Positions 19,552 through 30,942 are shown, counted from the stretch's first letter. The stretch: 64,000 bases of DNA from Candolleomyces eurysporus (GCA_027579435.1 JANBPK010000924.1:1-64000), one strand, 5' to 3'. A program made the numbers and translations. The notes: a model not told the origin generated them from the letters alone.

Positions 19552-22165
19552 ATGGTCTTTCTTACTTCCAGTTTCCGACTTCTTGTCCAACTCGCCCTCT
19601 TCTCCACCGTTCTTGCGGCGGACGTTTACTACACCTTCGATGTGGTCAACGCCAACATTGCGCCTGACGGTTTCTCGCGACCCGCCGTTCTTGTGAACGG
19701 CGTGTTTCCTGGAACACTCGTCGAGGCTACGAACAACGATGTGCTCCATATCACTGTCAACAACCAATTAACGAATCCACTCATGCGGTATGCTCCACCA
19801 ACTGTATCTTTTCAGGCTGACACGGCAGCGGTGACTGACGCTTGGCCTTCTGTACATCAGACGTAGTACCGCAGTCCATTGGCATGGTCTGGTAGGCGTG
19901 GCACGTCTGTCACCATTCCAATTGCTAATTTCAATTTCAGTTCCAAGGAAGGACAGCGTCGGAGGATGGACGTATGTGGTGTCCGTTCTACATCTATTGC
20001 CGCAGTACTCATTCCACTTCTTAGCCGCTATGGTGACCCAGTGCCCGATCGCTCCTGGCCACTCATACACCTATGACAGTGAGTAATCCTCTGTCCTTAT
20101 GCCGCGAGCGAGGGCTATTTTTTGACGGTTTTGACTTCCAGTACCGCTTAATGGACAGGCCGGCACCCACTGGTTAGCTGTTCCATTACCGATATTCTTT
20201 GCTCACCTTTAGCTTACTATTTCGAATTATGTGCAGGTATCACAGGTGTGCACTGCCTTCCAACGCCATCTTTACCCTCCGCTGATGATCTATACCAGCC
20301 ACCTCTCTTCCCAATATGTCGATGGACTTCGAGGGTAAGGGCCGCTCCATGATATCTACGAGAAAAAACACTCACGTTTCAAAGAGTTATCGTCGTGAAG
20401 GACCCCAACGATCCCCATCTATCTCTCTATGACGAAGATAATGCGAACACGGTCATTACCCTTGGTGATTGGTATCATCTTGTGTGTCTTTCTATAAGAT
20501 AAACTCTCTCGCAACATCATCCTGAGTAAATTCACAGCCTGCACCAGGTATACAAGCTACATACCTTGCAGGAAACCATGAACCGGTATGTCTATGCTCA
20601 GGCTCTTCTATCTGCGTGTTGTGTCTGATTGTAACGACAGGTGCCCGATTCTGGAACAATCAATGGAATTGGTCGCTACGTCGGAGGCCCTGCAGTGACT
20701 CGAGCCAGAGTTAACGTCGTGCAGGGCAAGAAGTATCGCCTTCGAATCGTCAATATTTCTGCCTACGGTAGTTTCGAGTTCTCAATTGAAAACCATTCTT
20801 TCACAATTATTGAGGTACTCACTCTCCATGACTTGCAATTGGGTACTCACTCACCTTTCGAATCATTTCTGTAGGTAGACGGGATCAATCATGTACCGAA
20901 GACGGTTGGCGGATTCGAAATATTTGCTGGCCAACGCTATTCGGTCGTTCTTAATGCTAACCAGCCTATCCGGAATTACTGGATCCGTGCGCCGATGGAT
21001 CTCCAGCATTCCAGCGATAACGACAATCGTAAGTTACCATTCTTACCCTTTCTAGCTGTGAGTGTTGATACAGGGCGGTTACAGTCGATGAAGAGAACGT
21101 CTACGCAGTTCTCCACTACGACGGGGCCCCAAATGCTGAGCCCACCACTCGGAGGGACAGGAGTCCTAGCAACGTTCTCCAGGAGCACACCCTTGTACCT
21201 TTGGAGAACCCTGGCCCACCCGGAGGTAGTGCCCCTGCCGACAGGATCATTGACCTTCGTTATTCTCGTGACACCAGCGGAGGCACAAAGGTGCGACCTC
21301 TATGACATTGCCTTTCAGCAGTAATTGATCCGCCGCAACTTCTTACAGTGGAAGTTTAACGGTATCCAATACCATTCACCCAGCACGCCGACCTTACTCC
21401 AAATCCTGGGAGGCGCTTCTAACCCGGGTGATTTCACCACGTCCGAGCATACTTTGGTACTTAATCATAACGAAGTCGTCGAAATTCATCTTCACGGCTC
21501 TGCTAATGGTGAGATCTCGTCGCCTTTCTATAACTTCGTAATGCTTGACTCACGCATCATTTCCTAGGCCACGTCCAGTAAGCGACGTACTGTTCTTTCA
21601 CGCCTTCTGCTACTAATCACCTTCGTTCGCTTTTCTTCTTAGTCCGTTCCAGTAAGTCAAAAATTCGTGAATATCATCAAGTACTGGCACATATTAACTC
21701 TCACTAGTCTTCATGGACACGCCTTCGATATTATCCAAGGTGAAAGCGGGCCAGCAAACTACGTGAACCCTCCCCGTCGTGATGTTATCGGTATCAAGGA
21801 TGGAACCGGAATCATTCGCTTTAGGGCAGACAATCCTGGTCCATGGTAAGCAGTCAATGTTCTCCCAGGCTTCCGAGTCACCGACTGACTCGCAGACCTT
21901 TTCAATCCCTTTAGGTTCCTCCACTGCCACATCGGTATGTTTTAAATCAACCTTCTCTGTACTCATTCTTTCTCACTGAACACATTTCCCTGCTCGCTGC
22001 TGCCGCTCTGCATGCAATCTAGACTGGCACCTCGAAGCAGGCCTAGCTGTCGTGTTTGCTGAAGCGCCAGCTGAGCAGCGCTCCGGACCCCAGTCCCAAA
22101 TTATCAAGCAAGAGTGGTTGGACTTGTGCCCAATTTATAACGCCCTGTCTCCCGACCTCCAGTGA
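19552..22165 (+). CDS. Laccase (multicopper oxidase), secreted, 18 exons
   Basis: Secreted phenol oxidase with one T1 and three T2/T3 coppers. Exons: 19552-19787, 19867-19891, 19941-19971, 20025-20078, 20142-20172, 20237-20245, 20299-20334, 20385-20481, 20538-20585, 20641-20814, 20875-21028, 21085-21290, 21349-21508, 21568-21577, 21643-21651, 21708-21845, 21915-21934, 22023-22165. They sum to 1581 nt (526 residues), the usual laccase size, with every phase matching. A signal peptide ([13 protein letters not shown]) precedes mature [17 protein letters not shown]. Copper motifs: HWHGL (exon 2), THWYHSH (exons 5-7), HPFHLHGH (exons 14-16), [14 protein letters not shown] (exons 16-18). Leu ten residues after the ligand Cys marks a class I site. 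Exons 6, 14 and 15 are only 9, 10 and 9 nt. A 24 nt GT-AG stretch inside exon 9 is too short to be spliced and is kept. Confidence 0.96.
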
Positions 22166-23520
22166 TCGCGTTCGTCGCTCATCTGCTAGCGAGTGGGCAT
22201 AGACGTTGAATGCCCGTCGTTGAATATCGATGAATAAACGGTACAGAAGTAGTCCTTATATGATACCCATTTCATTATTTCATTGCTTATGTATGTAGGT
22301 GGGCGGTTGATTATTATTTATTAGTGTTAGCAAGTTTGTTGCATGACTTTGACTTCAGTATGAACAAGACGGTGGTAGAAAGTAGCAACAAAATGCGGTG
22401 TGTCTCGGCTGTCCCGTCCTCTTCTGTGCAGTGTGTCTGAGTGGTCACTGCACGCCCTTTGTGGAGTGCAAGTTCCGAGGCATTTTTGACTCGGTACCAC
22501 GGGGTCGTTGCGTGCCAAGACGGTGCTTCCGGCATCTGCAGCCGTCACTCCGGCCGCTGTTTCCCGTTGCTCTAGTTCCAGTCAAAAATGCCTTGGAACT
22601 CGCCATGCAACGCACCGGCCACTTCACACAGGTCACCGAATACTAAGGGTATGAAGGGATAAGGAGGCAGTCGTGAAGGTCACTCGCAGGGTCCACACAC
22701 ACACACATCTGAGTTGTCCTGTGGACGGTGGCTGGAGCCCAAGTCATTCTCCTCGCTCTAGATGTATCGAAGAATATGACACTACAATAGTAGGTTATTT
22801 TTCTCAAGACCAGAGAAGCCAACTGATTGCAACGCATACAAACATCTCTTTTGCTGGTCTTACAAGCTCCCCCACCGGGTGGTCCCTTACCAGTGGTAAG
22901 ATATTCCAGAAGAGACTCCTGGAACTAAAATCTGGAGCCGCCTCCGAGGGCCTCTATTGGTATCGAAGTTGCACTGTATGCCCACTCGAAGAATTTCCAT
23001 AGCTGAAAACGTGAACTGAAACCGAAACGTCGATGGAGGGTGAGATGTTACTGGCCTTGCCGTTCCGAGAAGTTGGACCAATTTAACGGCTCTACCATCG
23101 TTCCCGACGATTCCAAGATTTTGAGTTGAAGACCGGGTCATCCCTTGCATACAGATGCACACACTGCATGTCCCACCAATTCATTGTGCCTCCACCAAAG
23201 GCAAACAGTAAGCAGGTAAATGCGATGCTCTAAGCCTCAGTGGATTCTGCCGAGTGACGCTGTGAGAGGCCCCAATCCGAGATGCATCCGCTGTCAAGCT
23301 ATGCAATAGAATTCTCAGTACTCGGACCATGATCGCTCTAAATTCTGCAGTCGCACACACACACACTGGCATGTATACACATACTGCCTGTAGACTGACA
23401 TTTTCTCATGCGGGAATATGAAAAAGAATAAGAATTGAGCGACTTGAATGGATTGATGGGTGGAACAGTCTGACTGGACCCACTGACACCGGAAAGGCAA
23501 GTAGGTATCTCATAGATGCG
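22166..23520. other. Gene-poor stretch with repeats
   Basis: Contains the palindromic repeat at 22472-22633 and short CA microsatellites (near 22697 and 23353). No supportable gene. The right end carries the promoter of the unknown-family gene at 23629. Confidence 0.5.
22472..22633 (+). repeat. Short palindromic repeat (MITE-like), copy 1
   Basis: Begins GTTCCGAGGCATTTTTGAC, repeated in inverse as GTCAAAAATGCCTTGGAAC at about 22588-22606. The enclosed GC-rich core and about 25 bp beyond the right arm (CACTTCACACAGGT) are shared with the inverted copy at 24923-25073. No coding capacity. Confidence 0.7.
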
Positions 23521-23529
23521 TATATAAGG
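23521..23529 (+). promoter_or_regulatory. TATA box shared by two copies of the unknown family
   Basis: TATATAAGGGGCTC lies about 108 bp before the ATG at 23629. The related gene at 35847-36455 has TATATAAGGGCTC about 95 bp before its ATG, so the box was duplicated with the gene and retained. Confidence 0.65.
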
Positions 23530-23628
23530 GGCTCTAACAAACCAAGTGAGGCTCAGGATCTCCTCCTCCATTGTCTCCAGAGATAAGCTCTCTCTTACTC
23601 AGTCATAATCTAACCTCCCACCTCGAAT

Positions 23629-24123
23629 ATGCTCGACCACAACTGGTACAACAACCTCCTCACAATCAAGGAAGCCAATAATGCGTCCACCGAGCGCGAG
23701 CAAACCTTCAAGAAGATCGCCCCATTGCTGGCACGACCGGAATTCAAGGGGAGATACAATCTATGCCTTGTCCATAGGCACGTCATCCTGGAGCCTGGTG
23801 AACGAATGGTCGCCACCGGACTTGTCACCCAGGCGGAGACGGTTCCCAACCCCACCCCCAGCGACATCATTCCCAGCTGCTGGACCGCGACTGGGGTTCC
23901 CTTCGAGTGGAAGCGCGTCGAGGCACCTGAAGATATCATCGCTCCCCCACCCGCAGACCTCTTCCGGGAATTCTCGGAGATCGTAGGGAAAGGCATCGTT
24001 TTAGGATTATCCTTGGCGCGGGACACTGTCCCTGAAGGGCAGATCTGGTCCGAACGCACCGATTATGAACGACGCCAGCACATCCTCGAGATGAAACCCG
24101 TCGAAGAGCATTCGGGCGAGTAA
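23629..24123 (+). CDS. Unknown basidiomycete family, copy 1 (C-terminally shortened)
   Basis: 164 residues, single exon, ATG at 23629. I cannot name the family. Copies at 28295-28927 and 35847-36455 share the order MLDxxxYNxLL, F-x-K-x-APLL, NLCLVHRH, PGERMVATGLVTQ, TPSDIIPS-x-WT, G-x-PFEWKRV-x-AP, REFSEIVG, VLGLSLA and RQHILEMKPVE. There is no signal peptide or membrane segment, so it is probably cytosolic. The other copies continue for about 40 residues to a C-x-C-T motif. Here the frame stops after EEHSGE, with TAA where copy 2 has CAG, so a nonsense change probably removed the tail. A conserved TATA box precedes the gene. Confidence 0.75.
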   Translation: MLDHNWYNNLLTIKEANNASTEREQTFKKIAPLLARPEFKGRYNLCLVHRHVILEPGERMVATGLVTQAETVPNPTPSDIIPSCWTATGVPFEWKRVEAPEDIIAPPPADLFREFSEIVGKGIVLGLSLARDTVPEGQIWSERTDYERRQHILEMKPVEEHSGE

Positions 24124-25425
24124 GCGATGCTCTGCATGGTACAAAGCTATTGAGCGCCGGTGGTTAACCTCTGACCTGGCAGAAACTTGAACCAGCCTTC
24201 ATCTCACCGTTAGAGTTGAGACGTCGGTGAGCTTTGTGCACCCTATGGTTAGTGCCTGCGCTGTTCCTCGTTGACCAAAACAGCAGGCAAGGGAAACCCG
24301 TATTCACTAGGGGAACTTCAGTTCTTCGTCTCAGCTCGCATCCAAGCTGTAAAAATAGTCGCTATGCTGTGGTCTACCATCTCTCGCCATGCAATGACGA
24401 CCGACCGGCTGGGCTCAGGCTGGAATTGCCGATAGTGGAACAGAGGTGCGTTCAAGCCTGTCCTCGTCGTGATACGAACCATTCAAGGCAAAATAGCCTC
24501 TCAAATCCTCGATTTTGTGCATACGTCTGAGCCCATTCTGAACGTGGGTCTCCGTCTATTTTCTCGAGATATACGGACTCCCAGAAGCTTGAGGTTCATA
24601 CAATGGATCACTTTGTTCCTTCCCCCCATCATCCGCTGGCCATCGTCCCAGGCCCTCTGACCGGCCACATCTTGAGTTTTCAACCTCCCAGATAAACAGA
24701 AACAAGAGAAATCTCTGCTTACTGACTTGCTCCTCTCATCCCAAATTCGGCGGCTTCCCCTCAAACTACCGAAATGGACCTACTTTGCCTGGGTCAGAAG
24801 AACTATGACAGGTATACGGCCCAAATTTTCAAATAACCAATGAGGCGATGGAACCCGATAGGGCCTGTTCCTGAAATTCCCTTGCCAATCTCGCAAGCGT
24901 TTTCGGGGTGGCACTGGGAGGGAACCTGTGTGAAGTGGCCGATGCTTCGCACGGCAAGTACCGAGGCATTTTTGACCGGAATCAGCGGCCGGAGTGATGG
25001 CTGCACATGCCGGAAGCACCGTCTTGGCACGCATCGANCCCCCCGTAGTACCCGAGTCAAAAATGCCTCGGAACCAACGGCGATACGAAGAAGCTTTGAG
25101 CGAGCGCGGCTACCTCCCCAGCATGTCATCGCTTGGCTATTGCTGGCCTTCGTCCTACTTCCACCATCTTGTATTTGCGGAGAAGAATATTATGGAATGT
25201 TGGCTTTCGACATCGTCTAATCGGCGTGGTCTACATCGCAGCAACCGCATTAACTTTGGCGACCTTACGAACGCCAAGACGGTCAAACATTTCTCAAACC
25301 AATTAGACGAGGGAGGAGAGCAAGCACTTGATTATATGAGTACACTGAGAGATACATAGAAGTGATAAGCAATTAATATACAATATAAATGAGAGAAATC
25401 TTTGGTACAACTATCAGCTTCAAGT
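24124..25425. other. Gene-poor stretch with inverted repeat copy
   Basis: Holds the second palindromic repeat (24923-25073, with an N at 25038) and no supportable gene. Frames through the repeat are repeat-derived. Confidence 0.5.
24923..25073 (-). repeat. Short palindromic repeat (MITE-like), copy 2, inverted
   Basis: Reverse-complement match to 22472-22633. It shares the CCGAGGCATTTTTGAC arms, the GTGCTTCCGGCAT core and the CACACAGGT flank. The N at 25038 sits in a C-run of the core. Confidence 0.7.
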
Positions 25426-27102
25426 TTATGATTCCGGTGTGGCAAGTGGTTGTAAGCTGTTTGGCGCATTAAACGTCTCCTGCAGGGTAGGCGATGCCGT
25501 CTGGTTCAGCGTAACTTCCCCATCGTGCACATGGGGTTCCAGGTCATCCTGACTAACCCCTCTCACGTTGACCGCATAATTCCTACACGCCTCCCTACTC
25601 TCGACCAGCCTCTCGTCCTCCCTATCATACACAACCACCTTAAACCCTCTCTCACCCTTCGAATTCCTCTCAGCCAACCCGCATCCAAAGTTATACTCCA
25701 AGCATTCTTGAACAGTTGGCAACATCATCTTGTCAGGTGCGTACGTCCCCGAATTGTTATCGACGACCAGCTCCCAATCGATGTCGTCATCCGCAATGGA
25801 GTCATTGAAATTCACCCATCCGCCCACAGGTCTTGGGTGAAACTCGCCCGAATACCGGACATGCTGCGCACAGTTCGAGTGCAAAGCATGCTTAGAAGCA
25901 AAGTCCACAAAGAACGCTGCGCCCGTCTCGCTGAACCTGAGAGTGTCATCCGCGGACGAGATGATGTAGGTGTACACAGCTGGTTTGATCCGTTCTCCCC
26001 CAGCCCCTCCTTCTGCTGAAGAGACGCCTTCGGGCCCTGAACCTGCGTTTAGGATAGCCTTGAGCGAAACAGGTTCTTCGACTCCTCCTTCCATCCGGTT
26101 ATCGATAACACCATACCCATTACTCGCCAGCCTCGCATAGAGCATCCGGTGCCCAGCTTGAATACCACTGCGCACCGCAAGACTCGTCGGACCCGCCCCA
26201 AAAATCTTCTGCGCTGCAGGGTACTTGGTGTTCCAATCCTGATGGACATTCCTAAAGAACAAGGGCACAGCCTTGATCACAAACTTCCACGTCGAGTACA
26301 ACCGGACATCCCGTCGGTTCCCATGTATACTAGAGCGCCCACCCGGGTCGGCGTTGCTACCAGCTGTATTGGTCGTGATCGCCGAACTGGTGAACAGCCC
26401 AACCGTAGGCGAAAAATGCCTCGTAAACCTGATGGGGCCGTCGAAGAGGTACTGGAACTCCTCTTTCTTGCGCATTGTCGAGGGTTTGGAGTCGATCTTC
26501 AGCCAGAACGTTCCTCTTGATTTGCGAAGAGCCAAGACGGGGCCTTCGATCTGGACTTCCTTTGCACCAGCTGATAAACTGATGTTGAATTTGCCGATAA
26601 AATCGTCGGTGGCGGACCCTTCGTCTTTATCGTGCACTTCTACTGCCAGGTCGGCGGTGCTTGGAACGTTTTTGACGCGCCAGATTTCGTTCCAGACTGG
26701 AGCGAGGGAGTTCCGAACGACGTTGGACCTATGAGCGATGTTTGGTTTGAGGTTGGATCAATGTCTCAGAGGGGTAGACGTACACAAAGGAAATCCGGTG
26801 GTCGATCTTCGCGACAAAGTAGGGGTCGGCGCTCCCAACGACGTCCATCTTGGGTAGCCCTGATGCTCCGATAAACTACGATACAAACCAATTCCAACGT
26901 CAAAATCTCATATACAGGGATAAAAATCGATAATACGCACCTGAATCTCAACATCTACCAACGGAACCTCAATCCCCATCTCCCCAAGCTTTCTCGTCAG
27001 GGCGCCCTTTTCCCTATTCGCAGCCTCCTTCGTCTTATGAACGGCATCGTTCAAAGACTCGAGCATGTTGCTCATGCTCAGCAAGTTTCGCTTTCCAGGC
27101 AT
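25426..27102 (-). CDS. C2-domain protein, fungal, function unknown
   Basis: Three exons (26941-27102, 26784-26875, 25426-26728) give 518 residues, starting MPGKRNLLSMSNMLESLN. A short helical N-terminus precedes a C2 domain at about residues 49-130: FIGASGLPKMDVVGSADPYF, then WRVKNVPSTADLAVEVHDKD. The Asp residues in KMD, ADPYF, VHDKDE and TDDFIG are in the calcium-ligand positions. C2 domains bind phospholipid membranes, often with Ca2+. The remainder, about 380 residues, is a conserved fungal region (IRFTRHFSPTVGLFTSSA, VYTYIISSADDTLRFSETGA, DFASKHALHSNCA, FHPRPVGGWVNFNDS) that I recognise as recurring in basidiomycetes without a known function. Introns of 55 and 65 nt are clean GT-AG. The long frames on the opposite strand are shadows. 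Confidence 0.85.
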
Positions 27103-28294
27103 CTTCGAGTGCAACTGTTCTTGCTTGGCGTATCCGTTTGTGGCTCGTCCTACTAGTGGTGCTCCTTCGCGCCCGTACGTTTCGGAGGTTCGTGGGGGTC
27201 GTCGTCCCGCTCTTCTGAATCCCCTTGCGTATCAGAAGTCGTTGTAGTCGTTATAACCGATGCACGGAGCCAAAGGGGATCAGGCTCGGTTCCGGTCGTC
27301 AATGGCGCTCGTCAAACAAAAGTGATGAGAGTATGAATCCCAAGGGATAATACGAGATCGATGGGATGCCGCCCTAATTATAGTGGACCGGCAAGGGCTG
27401 TGGGCGCCTCCTAAGCCTAAGCCTGAATGACTGAGTCACCGCCCAGGGTATGTCTAGGAAAAGCGATGCGCCGAGAATCCGAGAAGATCACACAGGCTTC
27501 CTTGGCTTGTCGAACTGGAGGTCTGAAGGGCGGGTATCTATCAGGAACGTTCGATAGTTTCCCTTGGCGTTGTGCGGTGTCAGCAGCGAGTGCCAAGTAG
27601 CAGCTGAGGAGGAGTTGAGGAAGATTGAGGTGAAGGCTGTACCCTGAGACGGGCGCGGGCGCTGAATTCAGCCAAATATAGCGCAACACCCGACCTGGGC
27701 CAAAAATAGCTTTTGCCCGAGCGCTCGGAGATAACCGAATCAACTGTTTCGCGCAGCAAAAGGTGAGATAGTAAGAAAGAGAAATGTATCCTCGAGACTG
27801 AACCCTGGACCAGACTCTAAATGAGAGAAGAACATCGTTCCCTCTATCAGAGAGTGTTGCGAGTGCTGCCTAGCACGGCGAGGCACAGCAGAAGGCAAAT
27901 CGGGATGAGCTCAGGTTAACTGCAGAAGCAGGATACAAGACTGCGTGAACGTAGACTATGAATAGAATNAAAAAAAGTGTAATAGTTTACTGTCGCTCAG
28001 AGGGCCTTCACCAATGTGGGCGCGAGCAAGTGATAAAATTCGGCGGGATTCGATTTCAAATTAACAAATACACGTTCCCAATAGCGACCTTCATTTATGT
28101 TGTTTATACTACGTAACTACGTCTCCTGGCAAGTGAATACTGCTTCTGTATACTACGAGGCGCAAATTAAATGAAAAGTGAAGGATTCATAAACAATAAC
28201 ACAACGAATGAATAACGACTTCCCAGAACTGCGGGTTCAATCATGGCAAAAGTGGTCCCAATCCAGAACGACTGGTTTCTACAAGAGACCACTC
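27103..28294. other. Intergenic between C2 gene and unknown-family copy 2
   Basis: About 1.2 kb with the C2 promoter and the 3' flank of copy 2. An N at 27969 precedes an A-run. No gene seen. Confidence 0.45.
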
Positions 28295-28927
28295 CTACGA
28301 GACCGGCGGCGGGGGCGGGTGGGGTTGGTGCGGGTCGCTCTCTGTGCACTTGCACCCGTTGACAAAAATCACTTCGGCTGGACCGCCGTCGCTCGAGACT
28401 TTGATCTTCCAGCAAGTGTCCGAAGCCTGGCCACCCGAGAGCACCTCGACGGGTTTTATCTCGAGGATGTGCTGTCGCAGATCATAGTTTGAGTGTTCGC
28501 ACCAGATCTCTCCTTCGGGGAGAGGGTCCTGCGCCAAAGATATCCCTAAAACACTGCCTTCTCCTACGATCTCCGAAAACTCCCGGACGAGCTCTGCGGG
28601 AGGCGGAGCAACAATCTCCGCAGGGGCCTTGACGCGCTTCCACTCGAAGGGAATTCCAGCTGAGGTCCAGGAACTGGGAATGATGTCACTGGGAGTGGAG
28701 TCAGAAGCTGGGACTACCTCTGGCTGGGTGATGAGTCCGGTGGCTACCATCCGTTCACCTGGTTGCAGGTTAAAATGCCTGTGGACAAGGCACAGATTGT
28801 ATATATCGCGAAATTCGGCTCGTCCCAGCAACGGCGCGAGTTTCTGGAACCATTGCTGGCGGTAGGTAAACGTTTTGTCGGCCTCAGTGACCATTAGGAG
28901 GTTATTGTACCCGATGTGGTCGAGCAT
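28295..28927 (-). CDS. Unknown basidiomycete family, copy 2 (full length)
   Basis: 210 residues, single exon, ATG at 28927. It shares the whole conserved core with copies 1 and 3 (NLCLVHRHFNLQPGERMVAT, STPSDIIPSSWTSAGIPFEW, REFSEIVGEGSVLG, EIWCEHSNY, RQHILEIKPVE). It keeps the C-terminal extension: DTCWKIKVSSDGG, then VNGCKCTES and a His/Pro-rich end. The C-x-C-T element also appears near the end of copy 3 (SCICTKHF), so it is probably functional. No membrane span or targeting signal. Unlike copies 1 and 3 it has no obvious TATATAAGGG box upstream. Function unknown. Confidence 0.78.
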   Translation of the reverse strand: MLDHIGYNNLLMVTEADKTFTYRQQWFQKLAPLLGRAEFRDIYNLCLVHRHFNLQPGERMVATGLITQPEVVPASDSTPSDIIPSSWTSAGIPFEWKRVKAPAEIVAPPPAELVREFSEIVGEGSVLGISLAQDPLPEGEIWCEHSNYDLRQHILEIKPVEVLSGGQASDTCWKIKVSSDGGPAEVIFVNGCKCTESDPHQPHPPPPPVS

Positions 28928-29598
28928 CTTCGAAGTGGAGGAGGTAAAGTACGGGGAAATAAGAAAGAATCTCGTAGAGCTTGCAGAGCAGGTCGAAGCG
29001 GGGAGGTTGGGTCACCTTTGATTCCATTGATCTCCTTATCTACTCACAAATAAAATGCGCACTTCCCCCTACAATTGAACAGTCTGTCAGCAGGTACAGT
29101 CCAATTCAATGAGCATCTCTCGCGAGTCTCATTCCATCAATCGATTGGCGCCCTGATCTATATCAAAGAATCATTCGATAAGACAAGGGGGAAGCCTTGC
29201 AGGAACCGGGCACCCACGCTGGGAGCATCTGACTTACCCATTCACCGAAAACGACGTGTTAGAAGCGCGATGAAGCCTTAATATGGGTGTTGCGGTGGCA
29301 GTCACATTCAATGTGGATGGGCATGTGCTGGACTGTGCCTTCGACTCTAGAGGCGGAACTACCAAATACGTGTGCTCCAGTCAATTTCTCGTCTCGCTCA
29401 TGGGAAAGATGACCTACGATTGGTATTGTGTATTTGTGATATTCTCCGAGACAGAACAATGAGAAGCAAGGCGAAGCTCTGGTACAGCTGCGTTAGCGCC
29501 CGCCGGCATGAAGCTTGCGTTCGAAGCCACGCTTACACACAGCGACATAATGATAAGGACGGGAAGAATAGTGAACATATCTGGATTTAAGCGTCAGC
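28928..29598. other. Intergenic, no gene seen
   Basis: 670 bp between copy 2 of the unknown family and the stop of the DUF4436-like gene. Short frames only. Confidence 0.45.
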
Positions 29599-30942
29599 TC
29601 AACGAGTACAACGGTGGGTGATAACCCCCTCACCGAGAGTTGTTCCTTGTAATCCAATGAGGAGATGGAGGTAAGCTGCATGAATTACTGTGACCAGACA
29701 TATCAACGTACCGAACCCATCAGGAGCACCCGGTAAATTTACGCGGATGCTAGTAAATGCGAACAAGGCTCCCACCGGAACAACAAACATTTCAGCGTAT
29801 ATTTGGTGATGAGAGTAGACGAACGTTGCGGCAACGATAATGAGGAAGGCTGTTGCCACGAGCCCTAAGAACCGAGTGGGTTTGTAAATTGTGAGCAGCA
29901 TGGCTTGGTACACAAGCAAAAGCGAACTTACAGTTTGTAATGGCTGTGGCTACGACGAATCCTTGAACAGCCTTGGACCGCTTGATACGAAGCTCCACCA
30001 AGAGCTGGTAATTCCCGTTCAGATCGGACGTGGAAAGGCTTTGCTCCAGTGAGATTTCGAAATTTCTAGTTTGCCAATCTTGTTTGAGGCAGAGATATCA
30101 AAGGCTTTGTAACAAAAAGTAACTCACACAACTACTCCAATAAAATGGGAGATAAAAGGAGCTTCCCATCTCCCGCTTGTCGGATCCTTGACATAAACGG
30201 CCAACGGAGCGATATATCTCGAAGGTTTTTGAGCAAACATGGCAGACTCAACGTGAGACTTTCATACTTGTCGAAAGGGTAGCTCTGTAGACTTGAAAGT
30301 TGAGTACTTTGTGACTCGATAAGTCGCGTGGATGCATGGAGCTTGGTCACGGTTCGGAACGAAGTATAAGAAAGAGGTACGCTGCCCATGCATTGAGCGG
30401 TTTGGTTGATCGTAAAGAGTGGCTCCGACGGAGAGGGTGAGGGACTCCATCCCGGACTAGAAGTATCGAGTAAGACGCTATTNAAAAAATCAGCAATTGT
30501 AAGCAGAGGATTATGCAAAGAAATTACGGTGAAACATAGAACTCTCGTATCATTGGATTCGACAGATATTCGGAGCAAGACTGAGAATTTGCAAGATCCA
30601 GGCGTGGATACCAATCGATAGTGATTGTGCGGCTTCCAGGATCTACAGAGACCGGTTGCGCAAATAAAACAACCTGACAGCTCGGTTATCACGCGAAAAC
30701 AATCGAGATAGGTGCCCAAGACATACATCTTTTGAGAGAAGTCTCCTGGGGGCCGAGAATATAGGTGGATGGGTAGTAGTCTCTTTTACCTTCATGAAGG
30801 ACGCTGCCCCAACGAAGACTGTCGAAGATCCTAGCACAAGGATAATCGACAATGTGAGAAAACGTCGCATCCGCCATCGGGGATTGTCCTCTGCTGGAAA
30901 ACCGAACGTTGCCGCGACCGAGTGTGATGTGAGATCAAACAT
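29599..30942 (-). CDS. DUF4436-like multipass membrane protein
   Basis: The start is probably ATG 30942 (MFDLTSHSVAATFGFP), with a first hydrophobic span (FLTLSIILVLGSSTVFVGAA). A lumenal/extracellular region follows: SRTITIDWYPRLDLA, a Ser/Pro-rich strip, FRTVTK and YPFDKYESLT. The C-terminal spans (WLVATAFLIIVAATFVYSHH, then FVVPVGALFAFTSIRVNLPG) end in APDGFGTLI. The PGAP-x-GFGTL motif after an ALFAF-T-x-R span is the DUF4436 hallmark in basidiomycetes. Several GT-AG introns are visible (for example about 29865-29931 and one holding the N at 30483). After YESLT the frame jumps to SAMFAQKPSRYIAPLAVYVK near 30253. One missing base restores the family sequence, so I suspect a sequencing error. 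Function unknown. Confidence 0.7.

Noticed and set aside
20548..20571. A GT...CAG stretch of 24 nt within laccase exon 9
   Set aside because: Too short for a fungal intron, and keeping it preserves the frame and a normal laccase length.
19552..22165. Possible laccase pseudogene because of many short open frames
   Set aside because: Careful splicing gives an exact 526-codon frame with all copper ligands.
22690..23370. CA dinucleotide runs
   Set aside because: Short microsatellites without further structure.
25525..26734. Long plus-strand open frames opposite the C2 gene
   Set aside because: They are antisense shadows of a GC-rich coding exon. The minus-strand product has a clear C2 domain and proper introns.
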